Shown piece after piece: positions 1 through 6,979 of a DNA stretch of 9,344 nt. Source of the stretch: an uncultured Prevotellaceae bacterium (GTDB lineage Bacteria; Bacteroidota; Bacteroidia; Bacteroidales; Bacteroidaceae); assembly GCA_900313845.1 (NCBI GenBank), contig OMTC01000046.1, positions 1 to 9,344 on the forward strand. The letters run 5' to 3'. A program made the translations under genes and the position numbers. Under the pieces are notes generated by a model. The model was not told the DNA's origin. It made no database searches and was given only the letters and a program-made list of their open reading frames with translations. Every line of letters begins with the position of its first letter. Position 1 is the first letter of the stretch.

Positions 1-524
1 CCCCATTGCTTTTCAGTATAACCTTTGATGAGTTTTTCATAGATGTCTTTGCCCACCAGCGTCAGTGCTTGCTCCTCCAAGTTTTGAGGCTCTGCAGGAA
101 CGTGCAACTTCTCGCTCCTCACAACCAATTGCTCCATCGCCTCAGCACGTTGAGCATTGATGACTGCCTGTGCTTCTTCAGGAGTTGTCACTCCCCACAT
201 CTGATAGAAAGTGTTCATGTTGAAAGGCAGGTTATAGAGCTTGCCTTTGTAGTTGGCAACAGGACAGTTGGTATAGCGATTGAATTCAACGATGGAATTC
301 ACGAAATCCCATACGGACTTATTGGAGGTGTGGAAGATATGTGCTCCATACTTATGGACATGGATGCCTTCCACATCTTCACAATAGACATTGCCTCCTA
401 AATGTAGACGTGTATCAATCACTAAGCAACGCTTGCCTGCTAAACGAGCCTGATGGGCAAATGTGGCTCCGAAAAGTCCGGAACCAACGATGAGATAATC
501 AAATTTGGGGGATGTTGTTTGCAT
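1..524 (-). CDS. glf: UDP-galactopyranose mutase, N-terminal part (left-edge partial)
   Basis: This flavoenzyme interconverts UDP-galactopyranose and UDP-galactofuranose in the cytoplasm, supplying the donor for galactofuranose-containing surface glycans. About 174 residues are visible before the window edge, against a usual length near 370-390. The start ATG at 524-522 gives MQTTSPKFDYLIVGSGLFGA, whose GSGLFGA (residues 14-20) is the FAD-binding Rossmann loop. Further family motifs are HLGGN (41-45), HKYGAHIFHTSN (57-68), KLYNLPFNMNTFYQMWG (95-111) and YTEKQWG at the edge. The frame is open without interruption. It has its own promoter (572-602) and is separated from the minus-strand operon by the plus-strand gene at 793-1629. 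A galactofuranosyltransferase-like gene lies at 1646-2641, so donor synthesis and use are in one locus. The family call is secure. What is inferred is only which glycan it serves. Confidence 0.95.
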   Translation of the reverse strand, partial: MQTTSPKFDYLIVGSGLFGATFAHQARLAGKRCLVIDTRLHLGGNVYCEDVEGIHVHKYGAHIFHTSNKSVWDFVNSIVEFNRYTNCPVANYKGKLYNLPFNMNTFYQMWGVTTPEEAQAVINAQRAEAMEQLVVRSEKLHVPAEPQNLEEQALTLVGKDIYEKLIKGYTEKQW

Positions 525-571
525 CAAAACTTAGTAGTCCGTTACGTTAAGAAAAAAATGGTTTTCTTTTG

Positions 572-602
572 CAAATTTAGAAACTCCACGCCATAATTCA
601 AA
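572..602 (-). promoter_or_regulatory. Bacteroidetes-type promoter for glf
   Basis: On the minus strand, TTTG (602-599) is followed after exactly 19 nt by TAAATTTG (579-572). This matches the Bacteroides sigma factor consensus TTTG-N19-21-TAnnTTTG at every specified position. The box ends about 47 nt before the glf ATG at 524, so a leader of roughly 40 nt is expected. There is no purine-rich Shine-Dalgarno sequence just upstream of the start, which is normal in this phylum. The promoter is read from sequence only, and the exact transcription start is inferred. Confidence 0.75.
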
Positions 603-730
603 AGATTTGCAAAGAAAATCGTTTCATAACTTGAGAAACCATCATTTGAAAAAGAAAGTTTTCGATTTAACGGTTTCACACGAGAAATACAGACTTGAAA
701 ATCAAAGATGAAGTGATTTTTGTTTTTTTT

Positions 731-762
731 CTTGCAAATTCAAACTTGTTTTTCTAAATTTG
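731..762 (+). promoter_or_regulatory. Bacteroidetes-type promoter for the secreted-protein gene
   Basis: TAAATTTG at 755-762 matches the TAnnTTTG -7 consensus. A near-consensus -33 element, CTTG at 731-734 (TTTG expected), lies 20 nt upstream. Transcription should begin near 768, giving a leader of about 25 nt before the ATG at 793. The upstream stretch is strongly A+T-rich with a T-tract at 722-730. The promoter faces away from glf. Confidence 0.7.
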
Positions 763-792
763 CGACAATCAACTAACTAATTTAAAAATATT

Positions 793-1629
793 ATGAAACG
801 CATTGGTCTATTTTTAACACTCATCTGTTTGGCTATCACAGCTATGGCACAAACAGACATCCCTACTCCTCGCGGATTTGAACGTCCTCGACAGATGATG
901 AATGAAGAACAGCGACAGAAGTTTCATGAACAGATGGAGGAACGAAGAAAAAGGGATGAGGAACGGAGAAAATTCCGCATGGAACATGTGGAGAAAGCCA
1001 ACAAGAGTTTTGCCGAAGCGAAAGAAGGAAAGGACATCAAAGTGTCGAATGACTTTATCACGCTCGGACAAAAAGTCTTTGCTCTCACTGAGCAAAAGGA
1101 GTATGACCAGTTCTTAAGCACTTTGAACAAACTATCTTTGGCAAATGGATTCGATCTCCGCGTTAAGGAATGCAGAAGCACACCAGGACCTGACGACACC
1201 AGCAGACTTTACATCACGGGAAAAGACCTTGAGCAGGACTTCAACATTTTTGCTTATCTCAACGTGGAAAACTCCTGCATGGGCGCTTGGCAAGTGTATC
1301 TGCTCCACAGTGTATGGCACGGACTGCCACAATACGGACATTTCAACTATGCCAACCGAACCTTCCTCTTCTCGAAAGACGACTTCAAGAAGATTCACCC
1401 TCAGAAGGAAGAATACAGCGACATAGCCACCCGATTGGCAAATTTCGATGTAACACCTGAAGTGGTGAAATACAACGACAAATACTATGTGAGTTGCTGG
1501 TACTGGTCGGAATGGGGTGGACTCTTCAAAGAGCTCTTCGAAATCACCATCGATGGCAAGAATGCCACCGACATCTTCCCTGCTTCCAGAAAAGTAGAAT
1601 TCCCTTACGATTGCGGCATTTGGTTCTAA
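793..1629 (+). CDS. Secreted protein of unknown function
   Basis: I do not recognise a family for this 278-residue protein. Residues 1-20 (MKRIGLFLTLICLAITAMAQ) are a typical signal peptide, with cleavage likely after AMA or after the following Q. There is no lipobox cysteine, so a soluble periplasmic or exported protein is expected. Residues 34-80 are extremely rich in Arg, Glu, Lys, Gln and Met and probably form a long charged helix. Residues 85-278 look like a globular domain with aromatic clusters (VYLLHSVWHG 168-177, YYVSCWYWSEWGG 231-243) and four cysteines (127, 162, 235, 274). The ATG at 793 sits about 25 nt after the predicted transcription start. It is the only plus-strand gene here, lies between glf and the glycan operon, and ends 16 nt from the convergent stop at 1646. 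No enzymatic motif is visible, so a role in the glycan pathway cannot be claimed. Confidence 0.85.
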   Translation: MKRIGLFLTLICLAITAMAQTDIPTPRGFERPRQMMNEEQRQKFHEQMEERRKRDEERRKFRMEHVEKANKSFAEAKEGKDIKVSNDFITLGQKVFALTEQKEYDQFLSTLNKLSLANGFDLRVKECRSTPGPDDTSRLYITGKDLEQDFNIFAYLNVENSCMGAWQVYLLHSVWHGLPQYGHFNYANRTFLFSKDDFKKIHPQKEEYSDIATRLANFDVTPEVVKYNDKYYVSCWYWSEWGGLFKELFEITIDGKNATDIFPASRKVEFPYDCGIWF

Positions 1630-1645
1630 TCACCCCGAATGTCGC

Positions 1646-2641
1646 CTAAAATGATAATGCAGTCTGAGTGAAATGTCCTTGGGAAATGAGAGTTCCCACA
1701 CGACGGGCATTTTCCTGCATTTCCTTGTATTCTGCATCTGTGAGATGAGCAAGCGTGGAATTGATGTCACGAAGCGAATCCACGGCTATACCACATTTAT
1801 TTTCGAGAATAAATGGGGCTAAAGCTGCTTGCTTCCATATAATCACAGGCATGAAAGCACGCAAATAGAAAGAGGTCTTGTGGGGATTGTTTACCCGCAA
1901 ATATTCGCCCCAATCTCCACTACACTCATCGACAGAATTGCCATCCCAGACCAAACCGAAATCGCCATCTGCCTCTGCCAATAACTTGTCGGGAGGAAGC
2001 AAACCATTGAAATGAATGTGCTTCCATCCCTGGGCGCGCTCCTCATCGAATTGCTTCCCAAAAAGTTCCAACTGCCATCCATCCATCAGCGCATCAAGTT
2101 CATAAAGGAAAGGATTGCGTGAATAACCCAATCCACCTGCATAAACCACCGATGGAATCGCCGGTTTTGATGAAGCAGACACATGTGCTTTCTTAGGTTC
2201 TGCAGGCGAAAGATAGTCGAAGATGCCCAAACAACGGATAGGAGTTTTGCAACCGTTCTCCTGCATGAATTGCTTCATCTTTTCGTTGTGGGCAATGATG
2301 TAGTCGATGCGGTTCATTCGACGCATTTCATGAGCGACGGTGAGTTTTTTTCGACGGAAACAGCCAAGGTCATGAATGAGCACTACAACTTTGGCACCTT
2401 TCAGATGGGCACAAAGCGTGGCTGGAGTAACAAACTTCTTCATGGGATACTGAATGAGAAGACGGTCATTTCGCTTCATGCGAAGCAGAATGAAGAAGCA
2501 AGCCATGAGTTTCGTGAAAAAATGAGCGATACCAGAGTTACTCGTTGCGTTGGGAGCAATATTCCGATAACCCATTTTTTCAACGATTTCGTTGATGTCC
2601 TCCTTGGGCTTATTTGAAATTAATCTGATGTAATAGTTCAT
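1646..2641 (-). CDS. Probable galactofuranosyltransferase (GT-B glycosyltransferase)
   Basis: This 331-residue protein resembles the Gtf3/GT113-like and bacterial beta-1,6-galactofuranosyltransferase group, which transfers sugars from UDP donors during polysaccharide assembly. N-terminal half motifs are MNYYIRLISN (1-10), LLIQYP (61-66), VVLIHDLG (86-93), IIAHNEKM (115-122) and GIFDYL (139-144). The C-terminal donor-binding half shows VVYAGGLGYSRNP (165-177), GDFGLVWDG (226-234), EYLRVNNPHKTS (246-257) and PVIIWKQAALA (265-275). No signal peptide is present, so it should act at the cytoplasmic face of the inner membrane. The ATG at 2641 overlaps the stop of the TagD-like gene as ATGA, indicating translational coupling. 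It is the last gene of the minus-strand operon. Galactofuranose specificity is inferred from family resemblance and the nearby glf gene. The glycosyltransferase assignment itself is firm. Confidence 0.82.
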   Translation of the reverse strand: MNYYIRLISNKPKEDINEIVEKMGYRNIAPNATSNSGIAHFFTKLMACFFILLRMKRNDRLLIQYPMKKFVTPATLCAHLKGAKVVVLIHDLGCFRRKKLTVAHEMRRMNRIDYIIAHNEKMKQFMQENGCKTPIRCLGIFDYLSPAEPKKAHVSASSKPAIPSVVYAGGLGYSRNPFLYELDALMDGWQLELFGKQFDEERAQGWKHIHFNGLLPPDKLLAEADGDFGLVWDGNSVDECSGDWGEYLRVNNPHKTSFYLRAFMPVIIWKQAALAPFILENKCGIAVDSLRDINSTLAHLTDAEYKEMQENARRVGTLISQGHFTQTALSF

Positions 2642-3120
2642 ACGTGTGGATCTTCATCCCAATCTTTGTCTTTCAACTCTTCGCGATGGAGCGCTGCATA
2701 AACAATCTGATTGGCACTTTCTATAATTTGACGTTTAATGATCGTAGTACTAACTCCTGGGGTATAAGGGAAATACACAACTTCCTTACCAGGTTGTTGT
2801 TTCATCCACTCCAAGCCTTCGAGATATTTATCAACCCAATCGTCACCTATTGTCACAATGTCAATTTTTTCACGCTGTAGTTGAGCTATCTCTGTCAATT
2901 TCACTTGCTTCACCACTTTCGTGACGCATTTGATAGACTGAACGATGCGGAATCGCTGTTCGAAAGGAATGATGGGTTTCATTCCTTTATATTTTTCAAT
3001 GAGTTCATCTGTACTCACACCTACAATCAACTCATCACCCAAAGCCGCAGACTTCTCCAAAATGTTCAGGTGACCTACATGAAAGAGGTCAAAACTACCT
3101 GAAGTGAATACTCGTTTCAT
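2638..3120 (-). CDS. TagD-like cytidylyltransferase (glycerol-3-phosphate cytidylyltransferase family)
   Basis: This 160-residue cytoplasmic nucleotidyltransferase should use CTP to activate a small phosphorylated alcohol, as TagD makes CDP-glycerol. The family motifs are clear: GSFDLFHVGHLNIL (8-21) with the HxGH catalytic motif at 14-17, GVSTDEL (34-40), FEQRFRIV (53-60) with the conserved Arg56, IGDDW (91-95), and GVSTTIIK (122-129). The TagD signature RTEGISTT is altered: the positions before GVSTT read Tyr-Thr-Pro, so the Arg is missing, which may mean a different substrate. At 160 residues it is longer than TagD (about 130) because of a charged C-terminal tail ending DKDWDEDPHV. The start ATG at 3120 follows a 77-nt A+T-rich gap after the aminotransferase gene, and the stop overlaps the next start. 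Its substrate could be glycerol 3-phosphate or another alcohol or amino-alcohol phosphate. Confidence 0.85.
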   Translation of the reverse strand: MKRVFTSGSFDLFHVGHLNILEKSAALGDELIVGVSTDELIEKYKGMKPIIPFEQRFRIVQSIKCVTKVVKQVKLTEIAQLQREKIDIVTIGDDWVDKYLEGLEWMKQQPGKEVVYFPYTPGVSTTIIKRQIIESANQIVYAALHREELKDKDWDEDPHV

Positions 3121-3197
3121 TATTATCAGCGTTTATAATATTGATAAAAAACATAGCATATCTGGCAGGAAGACTCCTCAAGGAACTGAAGAAACAG

Positions 3198-4241
3198 TTA
3201 TCGTGCTTCAATCTCCTTGATGGCTTCAACCAATTCATCAAGCTCGGTTTCATCCTGTATGCCCATGTGGCTAACACGGAAAAAGCCTGGTGTTCCACTT
3301 GGCATAATAAAAATACCTTTCTTCTGAAGTTCCGTAAACATGATGTCAGCATTGCGGTTTACAAAGAAACCTGTAATGGCATTTGATGGACATTCGGCAG
3401 GTATTTGCCAAGCATTTTCTTGACACTTAGCACGAAAATAGAGCGCCTTGCGACGGGTATTGGCGATAATGTTTTCAATGCCAATTCTCAAATTTCTCTC
3501 CAGTCGTTCATGAACCTGCATGAACAAAGTAGTTGCAGGGCTGAAAGGAGTTTGTCCTCGTTCAAGGTTCTTTAGATTATCTTGAAAATCAAAATAGTAG
3601 TTGTTGTGACAGAAATCCACACCGAGGGCAGACTTCGACAGAAAAACAAGTGCAGCACCTGGTGGCAGATTCAATCCTTTCTGGGTACTTGTAATTGCCA
3701 CATCAATACCCAATTCATCCATGCTGAGTTCGTCAGATAAGAACGAACTGATTACATCGACCACCAAACTAACTCCATAGTTTTTGCAAATGCTGCTAAT
3801 ATGTTTCAAATCAAACAACTGCCCTGACGATGTTTCATGATGTTGGCATAAAAAGACTTTAGGTTTCGACTCTGCCACACGGCGGTCCAGTTCATCATAA
3901 TCTATGTCGTGAGCGAAAGGAACCACCATGGTCTCATGCTCTAATTCGTAATAATCACATAGTTGACTCCAACGATGCCCAAAAGAACCGCCATCAATCA
4001 CGAAAGCCTTTCCCAAAGCCTTGGCATAATTTGACACAACGGCATCCATAGCACCAGTACCCGACCCTGTGAAAAACATGACTCTGCCTTCGGTACAGCC
4101 AATGAGTTGAAGCAGCATTTTTTCGTTCTCCTTCATCAGCGATGAGAACCACGCTGTTCGCATATAAGGAATTTGTTGTGCCGATATTTGAAGAATATCC
4201 TCTTCTATATTTCCAGGAAATGCGTATGTTTGCATATTCAT
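3198..4241 (-). CDS. Class V PLP-dependent aminotransferase, substrate unknown
   Basis: This 347-residue protein belongs to the alanine-glyoxylate / serine-pyruvate / AEP transaminase group of fold-type I PLP enzymes. Visible landmarks are FFTGSGTGAMDA (56-67, cofactor phosphate loop), QHHETSSGQL (133-142), VVDVISSF (160-167) with Asp162 for the pyridine nitrogen, ITSTQKGL (183-190) with the Schiff-base Lys188, and FFRVSHMG (320-327) with the likely carboxylate-binding Arg322. The N-terminal AFPGN (7-11) corresponds to the family TPGP motif. All key residues are present, so it should be active. ATG at 4241 is used here, and ATG at 4235 (third residue) is an equally plausible start. It lies between the CDP-glycerophosphotransferase-like and cytidylyltransferase genes, which suggests it makes an amine for the substituent those two enzymes handle. 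It may instead duplicate AEP transaminase. It differs clearly from the PhnW-type protein at the right edge. Confidence 0.88.
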   Translation of the reverse strand: MNMQTYAFPGNIEEDILQISAQQIPYMRTAWFSSLMKENEKMLLQLIGCTEGRVMFFTGSGTGAMDAVVSNYAKALGKAFVIDGGSFGHRWSQLCDYYELEHETMVVPFAHDIDYDELDRRVAESKPKVFLCQHHETSSGQLFDLKHISSICKNYGVSLVVDVISSFLSDELSMDELGIDVAITSTQKGLNLPPGAALVFLSKSALGVDFCHNNYYFDFQDNLKNLERGQTPFSPATTLFMQVHERLERNLRIGIENIIANTRRKALYFRAKCQENAWQIPAECPSNAITGFFVNRNADIMFTELQKKGIFIMPSGTPGFFRVSHMGIQDETELDELVEAIKEIEAR

Positions 4242-4287
4242 TTATATTTAAATATCATCAAATCAATTAGAATATTTCGCAATGCTT

Positions 4288-5340
4288 TTATCGATGAATT
4301 CGTCCGAAAGTTTTAATGCTGGTGTATTTGCGCCATAGATTCAGTTGACGCTGAGTAGGGACACCATGGCGTCGGATATAGTCTTCAGCCTCGGCTATCA
4401 TCCTCTCACAGCAATGCCCGTCGAGATGTGGATCATAGTTTTGTACTATCCACCGACGCTTCTCAATGCTTGATGGGTCTGTTTGTGCACTATCGAAGGC
4501 GTTTAACAAATCGTTAACATCAAGAATGTTTTCCCAATAGATGTCCTTGGCAATCGTCTGATAGGTAATAACAGGACGGTCCAAAAGCAAAAACTCATAA
4601 ACAGCTGAAGAAGTGTCGCTCAACATCACGTCACTCATCATTTGGTATTTGGTCACATTCTCGCTTGCCTCTATATAAATGGCATGCTCTTGATGTTGAG
4701 CCCACTCACGATATTCGTCAGTCCATTCTTTGGCGGTGAGAGGATGAAACTTCATCAGCAACAACACGTCTCGTTCTTTCAACAAGCGTTCCAGTGCAGG
4801 TTTCATCACGGAAAGCGAAGTCAGTTTGGGTGAGAAAGTAGGCGCATATATCACCACTTGCTTTTTTCCATGCTTCTCCAGCAATTGCCTTTTTTCTTCA
4901 TCAAAGTCATGCAAATGCTTGAGAACCCAATCCTGTTTGGTCCATCCTGTTTCTCGCACTTCGAAATCACCGTATTTCTTGGCAAGCGCTTGAAAATGAG
5001 ATGTGAAATATGGACCTTGAGTGAAGTAGGTATCGAAATAGCGGCGGATAATCCAATGGTCTTTCTTTTCGGCAGCATAACCATGAAAAACTTGAATCTT
5101 CACTCCTGGAAGATAATAGGGAACAATATTTCCAGGCACGTAAATGGCTTCTGGCTGAAAGTCATAGACCGTTTGCATGGAATCTGTCCACCTCACTTTC
5201 TCTGCCAACGGAAAACGCTGAATCTTCGGCGCATGAACATACCAAAGCACCTCATGACGCTGCTGGCGAAGAGCCTCATCGTACAGAGGTTGCAAGATGT
5301 CTATGGCATACCTATTTTCACAAAATAAAACAATTCTCAT
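4288..5340 (-). CDS. CDP-glycerol glycerophosphotransferase-like protein (TagB/TagF family)
   Basis: This 350-residue protein resembles the Glyphos_transf family, which moves glycerol phosphate, or similar groups, from a CDP carrier to a glycan at the inner membrane. Characteristic motifs are VFHGYAAEKKDHW (84-96) with the conserved His86, GWTKQDW (132-138), YAPTF (165-169), MKFHP (196-200) with the second conserved His199, SDTSSAVYEFLLLDRPVITY (241-260), and the C-terminal YDPHLDGHCCERM (302-314). Its length fits the catalytic domain alone, without the extra N-terminal domains of long TagF polymerases, so it more likely adds single groups than a long polymer. The start ATG (5340) overlaps the LicD stop as ATGA. 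The next two genes are an aminotransferase and a TagD-like enzyme that could supply its CDP donor. The exact group transferred is inferred. Confidence 0.88.
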   Translation of the reverse strand: MRIVLFCENRYAIDILQPLYDEALRQQRHEVLWYVHAPKIQRFPLAEKVRWTDSMQTVYDFQPEAIYVPGNIVPYYLPGVKIQVFHGYAAEKKDHWIIRRYFDTYFTQGPYFTSHFQALAKKYGDFEVRETGWTKQDWVLKHLHDFDEEKRQLLEKHGKKQVVIYAPTFSPKLTSLSVMKPALERLLKERDVLLLMKFHPLTAKEWTDEYREWAQHQEHAIYIEASENVTKYQMMSDVMLSDTSSAVYEFLLLDRPVITYQTIAKDIYWENILDVNDLLNAFDSAQTDPSSIEKRRWIVQNYDPHLDGHCCERMIAEAEDYIRRHGVPTQRQLNLWRKYTSIKTFGRIHR

Positions 5341-6209
5341 GATTTGGAAATGTTTGTAGATTGAGAAGAAATATAATCCGCATAAGGAGTATCAAAATCG
5401 CAATAATCATGACGATGCGAAAGGCGCTTTCCCTCTGGGGGAGGCGTCATATAGTCATCACCATACATGATTTGCAGAAAGGCTTTAGAATCCGCAGGGG
5501 CATTTGCTTCCACACCCTCGAACTTCATGCGGACTGGTTCCTCAAAAATATGACGAGGGAACACACGCAAACCGTCGTCGTAGGTGGTGAGATAATCACA
5601 ATGGCTTCGACCTTCCCACCAATATTCCACACGCTGAACAAGCCTGTGAAGTTGCGCTCTTTTAAAGAGTTTCTGAACCAATAATGGTGCCCAACTGCTC
5701 GGACCATGCCCATGCTTGTATGGGTTGCGATAGCTCAGATAGAGAAGACGCTTGCATATATTAAATCGATAATGCTGAATCGTGCGCAAACAACGATTGT
5801 TGGGCACACTATCCAATGGAAATATGTCGATGTAGATACCTCCCACATAACCTAAGGCAAAATTCTCAATAAGCGTGGTACTCGTGTCTTCCACCTTGGC
5901 GAAATACTTGGGATATTCCTCGTTATTCTGATAATTGACAATATGGAATGGCTCAGGCAACCACTCGTTTCCATGCTCCATCAACTGGTTGTAATCGTCG
6001 CGAAGCAAACCAATGTCCATGTCGTCGTCCCAAGGAATGAACCCGCCATGACGTACAGCACCTAGCAAAGTTCCATAAACCATATAGTATCGCAAACCAT
6101 GCTGGCGACAGACATTATCTATTGCTTGCAAGATAGGCACACTGCGTAGTTGCAGTTCACGCATATCGTATTGTGTAGGATTGTTCTTTTCTTGGGTCAT
6201 TTCTTTCAT
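5337..6209 (-). CDS. LicD-family phosphotransferase (phosphocholine/phosphonate-type transferase)
   Basis: LicD proteins transfer a phosphoryl-linked small group, classically phosphocholine, from a CDP carrier to a sugar. The core motif spans residues 45-73: YGTLLGAVRHGGFIPWDDDM followed by DIGLLRDDY, with the metal-binding acidic set Asp61, Asp62, Asp63 and Asp65. Also present are YPKYFAKVED (99-108), IYIDIFPLD (125-133) and the C-terminal YGDDYMTPP (249-257). The ATG at 6209, giving 290 residues, was chosen because it overlaps the kinase stop as ATGA, like two other junctions in this operon. Reading further upstream only gains a TTG start at 6245 inside the kinase gene. Because the operon begins with an AEP transaminase/nucleotidylyltransferase fusion and no choline uptake or kinase gene is visible, CDP-AEP is a more likely donor than CDP-choline. 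That is an inference from context. The LicD family call is secure. Confidence 0.92.
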   Translation of the reverse strand: MKEMTQEKNNPTQYDMRELQLRSVPILQAIDNVCRQHGLRYYMVYGTLLGAVRHGGFIPWDDDMDIGLLRDDYNQLMEHGNEWLPEPFHIVNYQNNEEYPKYFAKVEDTSTTLIENFALGYVGGIYIDIFPLDSVPNNRCLRTIQHYRFNICKRLLYLSYRNPYKHGHGPSSWAPLLVQKLFKRAQLHRLVQRVEYWWEGRSHCDYLTTYDDGLRVFPRHIFEEPVRMKFEGVEANAPADSKAFLQIMYGDDYMTPPPEGKRLSHRHDYCDFDTPYADYISSQSTNISKS

Positions 6210-6979
6210 TTGAATCGTTTTAAGAAGTTTTTGCGTCGTTTCCAACGGGCATCATGGTTTTCTTTCTGCCTAACAGCCAATCTGAGCAATTCGTCTTCAT
6301 TTAGCCCGAAACTATTAGCCATCACTTCGGAATAGCACTTTGCCACGTAGGTAAAAAGGTCCATACGTCCAGTGAATCGAGTGAGATTTTCCAAACACTC
6401 CTTCAATGGTGGCAAACCCTCCATAAAATCCATGCGATTGATGTCGATGACAGAGAACGTATAACCATCAGGGGAAGAAGGAAGAGGATGAAAAAGGGTA
6501 TTCGTGGAGTTGAGGTCATGATGCAGAATGCCAAGTTGGTGCAAATGGGCAGCAAAATGCGCAAAAGCCTTTGCCAAAGGACGGTCAAACTCCTCCACCC
6601 GATTGAAAAGGTCTGCAATTGGAGGGGCATCGTCCTCTCCGCAAACATAATATGCATATTCAATCAACCCCATCGAATAAGTCTCCAAATAGGCAATAGG
6701 AAAAGGAGTGCTGATACCTCTACGAATCAATTCCTCACCATTATGATAGGCACGAAAAGCCTTGCTGGAACGAAAGAAAGTATATGCAATTCGCTGAAAG
6801 AAATTCGGACGCTTAAAGCGCTTTACGACCAAGACTGTTCCATTCACCTCGAATCGACGGATGACATTTCGCTCATCGTAGAGCAACGTGCCCTCCTGTT
6901 CGAAGTGTTGCGGCAGTCCATCCACAAATTCGCAAATGGATGAATCAGTCTGATATTTTTTATGAATTTCTTTCCGCAT
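6206..6979 (-). CDS. Kdo/WaaP-type lipopolysaccharide sugar kinase
   Basis: This 257-residue protein has a minimal protein-kinase-like fold, as in the Kdo kinase / WaaP / InaA group that phosphorylates Kdo or heptose in lipopolysaccharide using ATP. Visible elements are LVVKRF (50-55) with the ATP-binding Lys53, Glu82/Glu83 as candidate alpha-C glutamates, the catalytic loop ILHHDLNSTN (151-160) with Asp155 and Asn160, and SVIDINRMDF (176-185) where Asp179 takes the place of the DFG aspartate. The C-terminus is strongly basic (KRRKNFLKRFK), suiting association with the inner membrane. ATG at 6979 was preferred over an in-frame GTG at 7003, which would add eight residues. The stop overlaps the LicD ATG. 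It suggests that the glycan is attached to, or includes, a phosphorylated inner-core sugar, so the locus may act on lipopolysaccharide. The acceptor is not determined by sequence alone. Confidence 0.87.
   Translation of the reverse strand: MRKEIHKKYQTDSSICEFVDGLPQHFEQEGTLLYDERNVIRRFEVNGTVLVVKRFKRPNFFQRIAYTFFRSSKAFRAYHNGEELIRRGISTPFPIAYLETYSMGLIEYAYYVCGEDDAPPIADLFNRVEEFDRPLAKAFAHFAAHLHQLGILHHDLNSTNTLFHPLPSSPDGYTFSVIDINRMDFMEGLPPLKECLENLTRFTGRMDLFTYVAKCYSEVMANSFGLNEDELLRLAVRQKENHDARWKRRKNFLKRFK

Larger units (their letters stand above)
571..763. repeat. 13-nt inverted repeat overlapping the two divergent promoters
   Basis: The 13-mer TTTCTAAATTTGC occurs at 751-763 on the plus strand and, exactly inverted, at 583-571 on the minus strand. 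Each copy contains the TAAATTTG -7 element of one of the two divergent promoters, plus flanking TTTC and a trailing C that the general consensus does not specify. The arms are 167 nt apart, which is too far for a useful hairpin. The simplest reading is two similar promoter cores. A shared binding site for a regulator is possible but not shown. Confidence 0.6.

Noticed and set aside
6..401. Plus-strand open frame of 131 codons
   Set aside because: It lies antisense to the clear glf coding sequence, and its product has no recognisable domain.
621..639. Small inverted repeat GTTTC/GAAAC with a 9-nt loop
   Set aside because: Only five A+T-rich base pairs and no following T-tract, so it is neither a convincing terminator nor an operator.
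1630..1645. Possible bidirectional terminator between convergent genes
   Set aside because: The gap is 16 nt with no stem-loop or T-tract that I can see.
2183..2617. Plus-strand open frame of 144 codons
   Set aside because: It is antisense to the galactofuranosyltransferase gene and has no independent support.
3121..3197. Possible internal promoter before the TagD-like gene
   Set aside because: TATGTTTT resembles the -7 box but lacks the final G, and no TTTG lies at the required 19-21 nt spacing.
4858..5328. Plus-strand open frame of 156 codons
   Set aside because: It is antisense to the TagF-like gene, whose conserved motifs explain the region.
6210..6245. Longer LicD start (TTG at 6245)
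   Set aside because: It would overlap the kinase gene by 40 nt using a rare start, whereas ATG at 6209 makes the ATGA overlap used elsewhere in the operon.
6488..6943. Plus-strand open frame of 151 codons
   Set aside because: It is antisense to the Kdo/WaaP-type kinase gene and covers its catalytic loop.
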